A stretch of 24,265 nucleotides of DNA from Chloroflexota bacterium (GTDB lineage Bacteria > Chloroflexota > Limnocylindria > Limnocylindrales > CSP1-4), in contig JAJYEB010000001.1 of assembly GCA_021790375.1 (NCBI GenBank), positions 1-24,265 on the forward strand, written 5' to 3'. A program made the position numbers and the translations under genes. The first letter of the stretch is position 1, and each line of letters opens with the position of its first letter. This document shows positions 1-10,108 of this stretch, piece after piece. The notes below the pieces were generated by a model. It was not told where the DNA came from and did no database searches. It worked only from the letters and a program-made list of their open reading frames with translations.

Positions 1-1
1 G

Positions 2-694
2 GACGTCGCGATCGAGGCGGCCGACGTCACGCTGGTCGGCGGGGACCCGCGCGCGGTGGCCTCGGCGATCGCGCTGTCGCGGCGCACGATGGCGGTGATC
101 CGCCAGAACCTGACCTGGGCCTTCGGGTACAACGTGCTGCTGATCCCCGTCGCGATGGGGCTCCTGTACCCGTTCACCGGCACCACGCTCAGCCCGGCCC
201 TGGCGGCCGGCGCGATGGCGTTGAGCTCCGTCAGCGTGGTCACCAACTCCCTGCGGCTGCGCGGCTTCGACGCGCGGCCCGGGCGGGCGCGGCTCGGGCG
301 CCAGCCGCTGTGGTCTCGCGTGCGCGACGCCGGCTACCTGGTCGCGATCGCGGTTGCCGGCCTGGTGCTGGCGGGCGCCGTGCTTGCCGGCAACCAGTGG
401 CTGGACGCCTCGGCCCAGCAGGTGTCGATCACGGCGCGGGCCGCCACAGTGTCGCCGTTTGACGTCCACGTCCGCACGGGGCAGTTCGTCTACCTGCGCT
501 TCACCAACGATGGCCCGGCCTTCCAGGACCTGGCGGTCCAGGGCATCCCGAACGTCGAGCTGCCCGCCCGCCCAGGCCAGACCACGGCGTTGCGCTTCAT
601 GGCTCCGGCTCCGGGGCGCTTCGAGCTGCAGCTCGGCGCGTCGAGCGGGACGGGCACCGCGGCCGGGACGCTGGTGGTGGATCCGGCGAGCTAG
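2..694 (+). CDS. Cu+ P1B-type ATPase, C-terminal part, with cupredoxin-like tail (5' partial)
   Basis: Only the 3' end of the gene is present; the frame is open from base 2. The first residues (DVAIEAADVTLVGGDP) are the end of the P-domain of a heavy-metal ATPase. The last two transport helices follow: the YN pair of the Cu+ site lies at 128-133 and the MxxSS motif of the final helix starts at 215. These residues mark the P1B-1 (CopA-type) copper exporters of the inner membrane. A normal CopA would end soon after the SLRLR segment near 250-260. Here the protein continues through a basic linker, one extra hydrophobic segment (about 332-400) and a beta-rich domain (about 430-690) that resembles a cupredoxin fold (VRTGQFVYLRFTNDG, then a RPGQTTALRF-like strand). 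The usual His, Cys and Met copper ligands are not at the expected places. The family call is firm. The role of the tail is inferred; it would lie outside the membrane if the extra helix crosses it. Confidence 0.85.
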   Translation, partial: DVAIEAADVTLVGGDPRAVASAIALSRRTMAVIRQNLTWAFGYNVLLIPVAMGLLYPFTGTTLSPALAAGAMALSSVSVVTNSLRLRGFDARPGRARLGRQPLWSRVRDAGYLVAIAVAGLVLAGAVLAGNQWLDASAQQVSITARAATVSPFDVHVRTGQFVYLRFTNDGPAFQDLAVQGIPNVELPARPGQTTALRFMAPAPGRFELQLGASSGTGTAAGTLVVDPAS

Positions 695-745
695 GCTCGC
701 CCGCCGGACGGCACTCCGTGCGGTGACGGCCCGCGCGAATGGCAG

Positions 746-760
746 CCGGCGCGCCGCCGG
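746..760. terminator. GC hairpin between convergent genes
   Basis: CCGGCG (746-751) and CGCCGG (755-760) are perfect inverted repeats with a 3-nt loop, in the 75-bp gap between the ATPase stop and the cysS stop. There is no T-run on either side, so this is at best a terminator-like structure serving two converging genes. Confidence 0.25.
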
Positions 761-769
761 CGGTCGCGC

Positions 770-2374
770 TCACTCGCCGCGGATCCGCCACTCCGTCACG
801 CCGCCCGGGCGGTCCATGAGCTCCACCCCCAGCGCCGCCAGCTCGTCGCGGAGCTCGTCCGAGCGCTCGTAGTTCCGGGCCGCGCGCGCCCCGGCCCGCT
901 CGGCGAGGAGCGCCTCCGCGCCCGGCGGGAGCGAGGGCGGCCCCGCCGCGCCCGAGCGGACCGGTCCGGCGGCACCCGACGACGCGCTCGCGCCCGAGGT
1001 CGCGTGGAGGCCGAGCCCGAGGACGGCATCTGCGTCCAGCACCAGCCACCGCAGCTCATCCGGGTCGAGCGGCGTGCGCAGCGCCTCGCGGATCGCTGCC
1101 AGCGCGGCGGGCATGTCCAGGTCGTCGTCCAGCGCGGCCACGAACCGCTCGTGGAGCGCCCGACCGGCGTCGGAGAGCGGCACCGCCGGCGCGTGGGCAC
1201 GGTCGAGGAGCCGGTACGCGTCGAGGTCCGGATCGGGAATCGCCTGGTGGCCGCGCACGCCGTCCGCAACGCCGACCGGGCGCGGCCCGGCTGAGCCCGC
1301 CACCAGCGCGGGCGGCATGGTCCACGGTCCGTCCGCCGGGGCAGGACCGAGCGCATGCAGGCGGGAGCGGAGCGAATCGAGGGCCGCCGCAGCCGCCCGC
1401 AGGGAATCGGGCGAGAAGTCGAGCTTGTGGCCGTACTGCGCGGTGAGGCAGAGGTACCGAAAGGCGAGGGGATCGATGCCGTCGTCGGCAAGCTCCGTGA
1501 TCCGCTGGAAGTTGCCTGCCGACTTGGCCATCTTCCGGCCGCTCATCAGCAGGTGTTCCCCGTGCACGTAGGAGGCGGCCGGCACCTGGCCGGTGAGCGC
1601 CTCCGACTGCGCGATCTCGTCCTCGTGGTGCGGGAAGACGTTGTCGACGCCGCCCGTGTGCAGCTCGAACCGCTCGCCCAGGTAGCGCATGGCCATCGCG
1701 GAGCACTCGATGTGCCAGCCGGGGTACCCCTCGCCCCAGCGAGCGGTGGGCCACTTCACCAGGCGACCTTCGCCCGCGCGCTTCCAGAGCGCGAAGTCGG
1801 CCGGGTCGTGCTTGTCCGCCTCCACCTCCACGCGGTGGCCGGCGCGCAGCGCGTCCAGCGTGTTGCCCGAGAGCTTGCCGTACCCGGGGAAACGGGCCAC
1901 GTCGTAGTAGACGGTGCCCTCCGGCGTGGCATAGGCGAAGCCGGCGTCCTGCAACCGCTCGACCATGTCCAGCATCTCGGGGATGTGCTCGGTGGCCCGG
2001 GGGTAGACGTGCGCGGGAAGGAGATTGACCAGCGCGGCGTCGGCGTGGAAGGCGTCCTCGTATGCGGCGGCGATCTCGGCCGGGGACTTGTCCTCGAGTT
2101 TCGCGGCCACCAGCATCCGGTCCTCGCCGCGGTCGAAGCGCTCGTCGCGCATGTGGCCGACGTCCGTGATGTTCTGGACGTGCACGACGCGCAGGCCGTG
2201 GTAGAGGAGGACGCGGCGGATGAGGTCGGCCAGCAGGAACGTGCGCAGGTTCCCGATGTGGGCGTAGCGGTAGACGGTCGGGCCGCAGCTGTACATGCGG
2301 ACGGTCCGGTCGCCGCGCAGCGGCAGCACCGGCTCCGCCCGCCTCGACAGCGTGTTGCGGAGACGGAGCGTCAC
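770..2374 (-). CDS. cysS: Cysteinyl-tRNA synthetase
   Basis: Class I aminoacyl-tRNA synthetase that charges tRNA-Cys in the cytoplasm; 534 residues. The HIGH signature is HIGN (residues 39-42) and the KMSKS loop is KMAKS (281-285). The zinc ligands that select cysteine are present: Cys30 in CGPTVY, Cys224 in HIECS, and His249 and Glu253 in FPHHEDE. A DALR-type helical domain and a C-terminal domain ending in GVTEWRIRGE follow. A Pro/Gly/Ala-rich linker (about residues 385-410) and an Ala/Gly/Ser-rich linker near the end make it longer than the roughly 460-residue norm. I chose the GTG at 2374 because VTLRLRNTLSRR aligns with the usual CysRS N-terminus; the frame is open farther upstream but would run into the kinase gene. 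It starts 13 bp after the kinase stop, so it is probably co-transcribed. MshC, the mycothiol paralogue, was considered, but the C-terminal anticodon region makes CysRS much more likely. Confidence 0.95.
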   Translation of the reverse strand: MTLRLRNTLSRRAEPVLPLRGDRTVRMYSCGPTVYRYAHIGNLRTFLLADLIRRVLLYHGLRVVHVQNITDVGHMRDERFDRGEDRMLVAAKLEDKSPAEIAAAYEDAFHADAALVNLLPAHVYPRATEHIPEMLDMVERLQDAGFAYATPEGTVYYDVARFPGYGKLSGNTLDALRAGHRVEVEADKHDPADFALWKRAGEGRLVKWPTARWGEGYPGWHIECSAMAMRYLGERFELHTGGVDNVFPHHEDEIAQSEALTGQVPAASYVHGEHLLMSGRKMAKSAGNFQRITELADDGIDPLAFRYLCLTAQYGHKLDFSPDSLRAAAAALDSLRSRLHALGPAPADGPWTMPPALVAGSAGPRPVGVADGVRGHQAIPDPDLDAYRLLDRAHAPAVPLSDAGRALHERFVAALDDDLDMPAALAAIREALRTPLDPDELRWLVLDADAVLGLGLHATSGASASSGAAGPVRSGAAGPPSLPPGAEALLAERAGARAARNYERSDELRDELAALGVELMDRPGGVTEWRIRGE

Positions 2375-2387
2375 GGCCCGGGGCGCG

Positions 2388-3874
<1,487 letters not shown>

Positions 3875-3878
<4 letters not shown>

Positions 3879-5533
3879 AGGGTGGCCAGGTACTGGTGGA
3901 TGAACTGGACCGCCATGGAGCCCTCGCCCACCGACGACGCGATCCGTTTGACGGATCCGGACCGGACGTCCCCCGCCACGAAGACCCCGGGCACGCTGGT
4001 CTCGAGGAGGAACGGGTCCCGCCGCAGGGGCCATCTGCCGGGTTGATCACCGGTGCGGGTGAGCCCGGGACCCGACACGACGAACCCCGCCGGATCGCGC
4101 TGCACGGCGTCGCCGAGCCAGTCGGTGCGCGGCTGCTGCCCGATGAAGACGAACAAGGCTGCGACTCCGCACGTCTGCCGCATCTCCTCGCCCGTCGCGA
4201 TGTCGATGGCCTCGAGCGCCTGGCCACCGTGCACGGCGACGACGCTCGAACGGAGCAGCACACGGATGTTCGACGTGGTCCCGATCCGGTCCACCAGGTA
4301 CTGCGACATGCCGGCCTCGATCGAGCCACCGCGGATGATGAGCATGACGTCCTCGGCGTACCGCGCGAGGTAGACCGCTGCCTGCCCGGCGGAGTTGCCT
4401 CCGCCGACCACGGCGACGTGGGCGTCGCGGTAGAAGGGCGCCTCCGTCGTTGCCGCGCCGTAGAACACGCCGGCGCCCGTGAGCATGTCGAGCCCTGGCA
4501 CGTCCAGGCGCCGGTACTCGACGCCGGTCGCGACCAGCAGCGCCTGGGAGCTCACCGCCGACCCGTCCGCCAGCTGCACCACCTTGTACGGGTCGTTGAC
4601 GCTCATGCCGACCACGTTCTGCGGCGTAAGGATCTCCGCGCCGAGGCGGCTCGCCTGGGCCAGCGCGCGCCGCGCCAGGTCGGAGCCCGACAGGCCGGAG
4701 GGGAACCCCAGGTAGTTCTCGATCCGCGACGTGGTGCCGGCCTGCCCCCCGGGGGCCTCCCGCTCGACCAGCAGCGTACGCAGTCCCTCGGATGCGCCGT
4801 AGACGGCGGCCGCCAGGCCGGCGGGGCCGCCGCCGACGATGACCAGGTCGTAGAAGGGCAGGGCGGCCTGGGTCCGCAGCCCCACCTTCTCGGCGATCTC
4901 GAGGTTGGTGGGTGCGACCAGGTGGGAGCCGTCGGGAAAGACCACCAGCGGCTCGGTGTCCTCGCCCTCGCCGGCGCTCGCGACGAGCGCCGGGGCGTCG
5001 GCGTCCGTCTCCATGTCGAGCCAGCGGTAGGGGATCTGGTTGCGGGCGAGGTAGTCCTTGATCTCGTGCGCACGGGAGTCCCACCGGTGGCTCACCAGGC
5101 GGAGCCCCTCGAACGGCGGCACGTAAGCCGCCTGCCAGTCGCCGAGGAGGTCTTCGAGGACCGGGTAGAGCTTCTCCTCGGGCGGGTCCCAGGGCTTGAG
5201 CAGGTAGTGGTCGAGGCGGATCGCGTTGATCGCCTGGATGGCGACCTCAGTGTCCGCGTACGCGGTCAGCAGCACCCGCTTCGCATCCGGGAAGACGTCC
5301 CGCGCCGACTCCAGGAACTCGGTCCCGGTCATCCCGGGCATGCGCTGGTCGGCCAGGAACAGCGCGACCGCCGACCCGCGGAGCTTCAGGCGCTTCACGG
5401 CGTCCAGCGCGCTCGGCCCGCTCTCGGCGGCCACCACGCGGTAGTCATGCCCGAAACGTCGCCGGAGGTCGCGCTCGACGGCTCGAAGGACCTGGGGGTC
5501 GTCGTCGACCGCAACGATGACGGGGTTCGCCAT
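3875..5533 (-). CDS. Response-regulator receiver fused to glutaredoxin-like and thioredoxin-reductase-like domains
   Basis: A 552-residue three-part protein. Residues 5-120 are a CheY-like receiver with all key residues: D10-D12 acidic pocket, phospho-acceptor D62 (LADQRMPG), T90 and K113 (LLKPWD). Residues 143-222 resemble a glutaredoxin fold, but WDSRAHE stands where CxxC would be. Residues 227-552 are a TrxR-type FAD/NAD(P)H oxidoreductase: FAD motif GGGPAG at 234-239, NAD(P)H motif GGGNSAGQA at 377-385, and the C-terminal FAD segment VFVAGDVRSGSVKR. The active-site CATC of thioredoxin reductase is replaced by GAAT (359-362), and Cys455 is the only cysteine in the protein. It therefore cannot reduce disulfides in the classic way. 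The ATG at 5533 has a GGAGG Shine-Dalgarno just upstream. It is followed by the histidine kinase with a 4-bp overlap. Receiver/TrxR fusions are known from genome annotation, mainly in actinobacteria, but to my knowledge their function is not settled. Confidence 0.88.
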
Positions 5534-5748
5534 GGGGTCCTCCGTGACCAGGGGAGGCGCGACCTTCGCGCCCTGGGCTGGAGCGCGGCCTCCCACTCCT
5601 GTGCACAATAGCCGAAGTTCCCGTTGAGAGGGGCGATTCGGCCCACTCGTCCGCCGGCTCGCCGCCCGGCCCGTCCCCCGGCTCCCAGCCGGGCCACTCC
5701 GTGCGCTCGTTCGGGCACAATGGCCAGCATGTGCCGAGTGGCCGCACC

Positions 5749-6297
5749 ATGAGCCGATCCCACCCGCCCGACGGTCCGTTCCGGTATCGACGCCCCATCG
5801 AGGTGCGCTTCGCCGACACCGATGCGATGGGCCACGTCAACAACGCCGTCTTCCTGAGCTACTTCGAGATGGCGCGGGCCGGCTACTACCAGGGCGTCAC
5901 GGGCTCGACGTTCGGCATCGGCGCCCAGTCGCACGACCGCAGCTTCATCCTGGCCGAGGCACGCGTGACGTACGTCAGCGCGGTCCGCTTCGGCGAGCCA
6001 CTGGTCTGCGAGGCCCGCGTGGGCTGGGCGGGGCGCTCGTCGTTCGCGATGGAGTTCCGGCTGCTTGCGCAGGACTCGCCCTTCGGCCGGGCCCGGCTCG
6101 CCGCCTACGGCGAGACCGTGCAGGTCATGTACGACTATGCCGCGGGGCGCGTGCAGCCGCTGCCGGCCGAGCTGCTGACGATGGTGGAGGCGTATGAGGG
6201 TCGCCGAGTCCCGGGCCGGGACGCCGCCGGGGGCGCCGGCGGGGATAGCGCCGCCGCAGGGCCCCTGCGCGCGGGATCAGGGCTGCAGCAGCTGTGA
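5749..6297 (+). CDS. Acyl-CoA thioesterase, 4HBT hotdog family
   Basis: A 182-residue single hotdog-fold protein that should hydrolyse an acyl-CoA or acyl-ACP thioester in the cytoplasm. The motif FADTDAMGHVNN (residues 21-32) is the 4-hydroxybenzoyl-CoA thioesterase signature, with Asp25 as the likely catalytic acid; YFEMARAGY and the later AYGETVQVMYD strand also fit. The ATG at 5749 sits shortly before the conserved first strand. An in-frame GTG lies 18 bp earlier, and no strong ribosome binding site decides between them. The last 30 or so residues are Gly/Ala-rich and outside the domain. They overlap the 3' end of the convergent CapA-like gene by 21 bp. The 215 bp upstream, shared with the divergent receiver/reductase gene, shows no promoter I can defend. 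Its place beside a fatty-acid synthesis run suggests acyl release or editing, which is inference. Confidence 0.85.
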   Translation: MSRSHPPDGPFRYRRPIEVRFADTDAMGHVNNAVFLSYFEMARAGYYQGVTGSTFGIGAQSHDRSFILAEARVTYVSAVRFGEPLVCEARVGWAGRSSFAMEFRLLAQDSPFGRARLAAYGETVQVMYDYAAGRVQPLPAELLTMVEAYEGRRVPGRDAAGGAGGDSAAAGPLRAGSGLQQL

Positions 6298-7953
6298 CGC
6301 CGAGAGGACCTGGTGCAGCACGAACTGGCCGTCGGTGGCGGGATCCGTGAGGTTGGGCTGGGCGTCGTCGAGGACGACCGTGGGGATCAGCCGCACCTGC
6401 GCCAGCCGGGTGCCCACGAACGTCAGCATGGTCATGACGCCTTCCTGGGTCTGGCGGCTCCAGCTCTGCCCGAACCAGAAGTTCCCCTGGCTCGCGGTGA
6501 CGAACCGGTAACCCGACCGGCTCCCGGGCGTGATCGAGATCGCGCCGGCCCAGTGGAAGTCCGCGCCGATGATCTCGTCCGCGCCCGCCGCCTCCAGCTC
6601 GGTGATCAGCGACCGCTGGAAGCCGGTGAAGGCCGCGCGGTACTCCACCGAGCTCCATTGCGGCAGCGCGAACACCACCTGCGCGCCGGCGCTCCGTGCG
6701 GCGGCGATCGCGGCCCGCGCCGTGGCAGGTGTCAGGGGCGCCACTCCAGGGCTGTCGGCGGTCGCGTACGCCGATCCGCCGATGGCATCGAACCCCACGA
6801 AGCCGAACCGGACACCGTCGACGTCGATCACGGCCGGCCGGAGCGCCTGCGCGAGCGTGCGTCCCCCGCCGACCGGCTGGATCCCGTTGGCGCGGAACAG
6901 GTCGACCGTCTCGCCGATGGCCCCCAGTCCGGGGTTCGTGTTGTGGTCGGCCGCGATCGTGGCCACGTCGAACCCCGCCCTGGCCATCAGCGGGGCCACG
7001 CGGGGGTCGATCGAGAAGACCGTGCCGCTGTCGTGCTGGGTGAAGTGGCTGGTCATGGAGCACTCGAAGTCGCTGACCGCGACGTCGGCGTTGCGGATCA
7101 GCGCCCAGACGGCCCCGGCGTGGTCGGTCCGGACCGCGTCCACCACCCACCAGCCGAAGGCGGGGTCCCAGTGCCGGCCCGTGTACTTCGCGGTGCCGGC
7201 CTGGAGCAGCCAGTCCCATCCCTTCCCGAGCACGTTGGTCTGGTAGCTCACGCCGCGGTCCGGGCAGTTGACGCCGGTGGTGAGCACGACCCGCACGTTC
7301 GAGGGGTTGTAGGCGGTCCAGGTCGCGGGCCACCCGGCCGGCGTCGGGATCGTCAGCGGGTAGGGCGCGGTCCGCGCGGGCGTCTCGCCGAACAGGTCGG
7401 CCGTCCCGATGGGCACCACGCGCAGGGCGGGCGTGATCAGGCCCGGTGGGAGGAGCGCCAGGCCGGTCGATGAGGCCGGCAGCCGGGCGGGGATGGCGTC
7501 ACCCGGGACGCACGCGGCCGACGGCACGGCCTGCAGCGCCGTGGCGATCGCCGCTTCTGCGCCGCAGGGCACGATCAGCGTGCCGGACGCGAGCCGGGTG
7601 GCCAGGTCCGCCGGCGTCACGGAGTCCACGCGGTAGTTCGAGAAGCCGGTGACCACGGCCAGCGGAACCGACGAGCCGGGCGAGCCGGACACGCCGGGCG
7701 ATCCGGACGCGCCGGGCGATCCGAACACGCCGGCCGACGCTGCCGCCGTGGGCGACGGGACCTCCGATGCGGGCGTGGAGGCGGATGCTGCTCCGGGCGA
7801 GGGCGACCCTGCGGGTCCACTCGCACCGAACGCCGCGGCCGGAGACGCGGAGGCGACCGTGGAGGGCGTCGCGGGCGACGCAGGTGCGCCGCACGCCGAG
7901 AACGCCATTCCCACGACGAGGGGCAGGGCGACGAGCCGACCGCACCGACTCAT
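6277..7953 (-). CDS. CapA-like putative lipoprotein (divergent metallophosphatase fold)
   Basis: A 558-residue exported protein. The N-terminus is a lipoprotein signal: basic start, hydrophobic stretch, then lipobox FSAC with Cys21 as the lipidation site. Residues 22-100 are a Pro/Ser/Gly/Ala-rich linker holding (GSPGxS) repeats. The domain from about residue 220 onward resembles the CapA/PgsA family linked to poly-gamma-glutamate and capsule export: NADVAVSDFECSM matches the NLE block, IAADHNTNPG matches the NNH block, and VFALPQWSSVEY with ELEAAGADEIIGADFHW matches the HWG/GxHPH blocks. Several usual metal ligands are altered (DHN for NNH, ADFHW for GHHPH), so enzyme activity is doubtful. 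ATG at 7953 starts 10 bp after the fabF stop, making it the last gene of the run. Its 3' end overlaps the thioesterase gene by 21 bp. The family assignment is good; the substrate is unknown. Confidence 0.75.
   Translation of the reverse strand: MSRCGRLVALPLVVGMAFSACGAPASPATPSTVASASPAAAFGASGPAGSPSPGAASASTPASEVPSPTAAASAGVFGSPGASGSPGVSGSPGSSVPLAVVTGFSNYRVDSVTPADLATRLASGTLIVPCGAEAAIATALQAVPSAACVPGDAIPARLPASSTGLALLPPGLITPALRVVPIGTADLFGETPARTAPYPLTIPTPAGWPATWTAYNPSNVRVVLTTGVNCPDRGVSYQTNVLGKGWDWLLQAGTAKYTGRHWDPAFGWWVVDAVRTDHAGAVWALIRNADVAVSDFECSMTSHFTQHDSGTVFSIDPRVAPLMARAGFDVATIAADHNTNPGLGAIGETVDLFRANGIQPVGGGRTLAQALRPAVIDVDGVRFGFVGFDAIGGSAYATADSPGVAPLTPATARAAIAAARSAGAQVVFALPQWSSVEYRAAFTGFQRSLITELEAAGADEIIGADFHWAGAISITPGSRSGYRFVTASQGNFWFGQSWSRQTQEGVMTMLTFVGTRLAQVRLIPTVVLDDAQPNLTDPATDGQFVLHQVLSASQLLQP
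7673..7735 (-). repeat. In-gene 9/18-bp tandem repeat in the CapA-like linker
   Basis: Three 18-bp units (7673-7690, 7691-7708, 7709-7726) plus a half unit, each made of two related 9-mers such as gagccgggc and gatccggac. Read on the minus strand they encode the Gly-Ser-Pro-Gly linker, so length change by slippage keeps the frame. Confidence 0.8.
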
Positions 7954-7963
7954 CGCCGGTCGC

Positions 7964-9232
7964 TCAGGGCTCGAAGCGCCGGAAGACCGCCACCGCGTTC
8001 TGGCCCCCGAACCCGAACCCGTTGACGATCGCCGTGTCCACGCGCTGCCGGCGTGGCACGAGCGGGACGTAGTCGAGGTCGCAGTCGGGGTCGGGGTCTT
8101 CCAGGTTGGTCGTGGGCGGGATCACGCCCTCGCAGATCGAGGACACCGCCACCAGGGCGTTTGCCACGCCCGCCGCTCCGAGCAGGTGGCCGATCATCGA
8201 TTTCGGGGACGTGATCGGGACGCGGTACGCGTGGTCGCCGAACGCCGTCTTGATCGCCCGTGTCTCCGTGACGTCGTTGAGCGGCGTCGACGTGCCGTGT
8301 GCCACGATCAGGTCGATCTCGTCCGGCGCGACACCCGCGTGGCGGAGCGCCAGCCCCATCGCGCGCGCGGCTCCCCGGCCGGTGGGCTCGGGGGCGCTGA
8401 CGTGGTACGCGTCCGCGGTCAGCGCGGCGCCCAGGACCTCGGCGCGGATGCGTGCCCCCCGGTCCACGGCGTGGGCGGCCGACTCGAGCACCATGACCCC
8501 GGCGCCTTCGCCGAAGAGGAAGCCATCCCGGTTCCGATCGAACGGGCGGGACGCGTGCTCCGGGTCGTCGTTGCGCTTCGACAGGGCGCCCATGTTGCCG
8601 AGCGCCGCGAACGCGATCGGCAGCAGCGGGGCCTCCGCGCCGCCCACGAGCACCACGTCGCACTCGCCGTCCTGGATGAGGCGCAGCCCGTCGAGGAACG
8701 CGATGACCGAGCTGGCGCAGGCGGCAACCTGGGTGATCACGGGGCCGGTCAGGCCGTACTTCATCGAGACCATGCAGGCGGCCATGGAGCCCGACAGGCC
8801 GGGGATGGCGAACGGGCTCACCTGGCCCGGCCCCCGCTGCTCGAGGGCATGCGTCCCGTCGACCACCTGTTCCAGGCCGCCGCCGCCCGTGTTGATCGCG
8901 ACGCCCACGCGATCGCGCCGCTCCGGCGACCAGTCCGCGAAGTCGAGCCCGGAATCCGTCACCGCCTCCTGCGCGGCCGCCATCCCGAAGTGGATGAAGC
9001 GGCTCATCCGGCGCGCCATCTTGCGATCCATGGCGATGGTCGGGTCGAAGCCCTTGACCTCCGCCGCGATCCGCACGTCGAACCGGGATGCGTCGAAGGA
9101 CGTGATGGGGCCGCCGCCGTTCACGCCGGCGAGCAGGTTTCGCCAGTACGTGGGGTAATCGTTGCCGATGGGGGTCACGGCGCCGAGGCCCGTGACGACG
9201 GCGCGGCGGGCAGGGTCGGTGCTGGGGGGCAC
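7964..9232 (-). CDS. fabF: Beta-ketoacyl-ACP synthase II (downstream copy)
   Basis: A 422-residue condensing enzyme that extends acyl-ACP by two carbons with malonyl-ACP in type II fatty-acid synthesis. The thiolase-fold catalytic set is complete: Cys172 (VAACASS), His312 (AHGTSTP), Lys344 and His349 (KSMIGHLLGAAG). The N-terminal AVVTGLGAVTPIGND and C-terminal GFGFGGQNAV motifs are typical. The start is GTG at 9232 with a GAGGAGGAG Shine-Dalgarno about 7 nt upstream. It lies 19 bp after the MpaB-type gene and 10 bp before the CapA-like gene, so it is inside the fabD-led run. It shares the fold with the second KS at 10109-11371 but differs around the active site (VAACASS against VTACSTG), which suggests different chain-length or substrate preference. 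Confidence 0.93.
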   Translation of the reverse strand: MPPSTDPARRAVVTGLGAVTPIGNDYPTYWRNLLAGVNGGGPITSFDASRFDVRIAAEVKGFDPTIAMDRKMARRMSRFIHFGMAAAQEAVTDSGLDFADWSPERRDRVGVAINTGGGGLEQVVDGTHALEQRGPGQVSPFAIPGLSGSMAACMVSMKYGLTGPVITQVAACASSVIAFLDGLRLIQDGECDVVLVGGAEAPLLPIAFAALGNMGALSKRNDDPEHASRPFDRNRDGFLFGEGAGVMVLESAAHAVDRGARIRAEVLGAALTADAYHVSAPEPTGRGAARAMGLALRHAGVAPDEIDLIVAHGTSTPLNDVTETRAIKTAFGDHAYRVPITSPKSMIGHLLGAAGVANALVAVSSICEGVIPPTTNLEDPDPDCDLDYVPLVPRRQRVDTAIVNGFGFGGQNAVAVFRRFEP

Positions 9233-9251
9233 GGATCGGCTCCTCCTCGGG

Positions 9252-10103
9252 TCAGGTGCGATCGATTGTAGCCGCCCACATCCGGCGGTCGGCGGCTCTC
9301 GCCGGCGGCATGGCCCGCCACGCCGGGGGCAGTCGGCGCCCCCAGAAGCCGAACGCCGTGCGCAGCCAGGACGAGACGGCGGCGCGGCCCGGCCCCCACG
9401 GGATGCCGTACTCCTCGCGGACGCGATCCGGCAGCAGTTCGAGTGCCGGCCACAGCAGCCAGTCGTAGAGCACGGGCGGCAGGGGCCCGACCGGTGGGTG
9501 GAGGATCGTGGCGATCAGCGATCGGGCCGTGGGGGTGACGTGGACCGGCCCATCCGGCGCGAGCATCGTCCACCAGTACCGGTCGAACGCATCCAGGTCG
9601 GCCGGCAGCAACTCGTCGGGAATCCCGAAGCCACGGCCGATGGGCAGTGTCTCGCAGTAGAACGCCGCGCGCCGTTCGCGGTGAAGTGGCTCGTACCAGG
9701 CGTCGTACGCGGTCATCGTGGATTCGATGAGCGTGGCATGCACCCACAGCGACAGCTCCGGGTCCCGGGCGCGGTAGGTCTCCGCGCCCGTGGTCCCGCG
9801 CGCGACGGCATCCCGCACGGGACCCACCACGGTCTGGTGCAGGCGGTTCAGCCGGGCGATCTCCCGGGTCGCGCCTCCGGTGGTGCCGTACACGATCCGC
9901 AGGTAGCTGCGCAGGGTGCCGTCCAGCCGGCCCCACGGATCCGCGCGGAAGTTGCTGTGCTGGTCCACCCCCTCGGCCACAAGTGGATGGGCGAGCTGCA
10001 GCAGCAGCGCGCGAGGGCCGGCGCCCAGCAGCAGAAACGCCTCGCGGTTGAGGCGCCAGGCCTCGCTGCCGGGACCGTAGAGGCCGGGGTCGGCCGCTGC
10101 CAT
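9252..10103 (-). CDS. MpaB/latex-clearing-type oxygenase family protein (DUF2236)
   Basis: A 283-residue protein of the DUF2236 family. Some members are b-type haem enzymes: fungal MpaB cleaves an isoprenoid side chain and bacterial Lcp cleaves rubber. Visible hallmarks are the N-terminal REAFLLLGAGPRALLLQ and AHPLVAEGVDQHSNF blocks, then DPWGRL, a conserved RLHQTV segment, and ARDPELSLWVHATLIES, which carries conserved polar residues including candidate haem-binding His. No signal peptide is evident, though the hydrophobic segment near residue 25-40 could be membrane-associated. ATG at 10103 follows the fabF stop by 5 bp, and fabF(7964-9232) follows by 19 bp, so it is embedded between two ketosynthases. 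This context suggests oxidation of an acyl or isoprenoid substrate related to lipid synthesis; that role is inference. The family assignment is firm. Confidence 0.85.
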   Translation of the reverse strand: MAAADPGLYGPGSEAWRLNREAFLLLGAGPRALLLQLAHPLVAEGVDQHSNFRADPWGRLDGTLRSYLRIVYGTTGGATREIARLNRLHQTVVGPVRDAVARGTTGAETYRARDPELSLWVHATLIESTMTAYDAWYEPLHRERRAAFYCETLPIGRGFGIPDELLPADLDAFDRYWWTMLAPDGPVHVTPTARSLIATILHPPVGPLPPVLYDWLLWPALELLPDRVREEYGIPWGPGRAAVSSWLRTAFGFWGRRLPPAWRAMPPARAADRRMWAATIDRT

Positions 10104-10108
10104 GCGCC

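Noticed and set aside
770..2374. MshC (mycothiol ligase) instead of cysS
   Set aside because: The C-terminal anticodon-recognition region is present, which MshC lacks.
7649..9271. 540-codon plus-strand frame antisense to fabF and the CapA-like gene
   Set aside because: Both genes beneath have complete catalytic or family motifs; the antisense frame has none.
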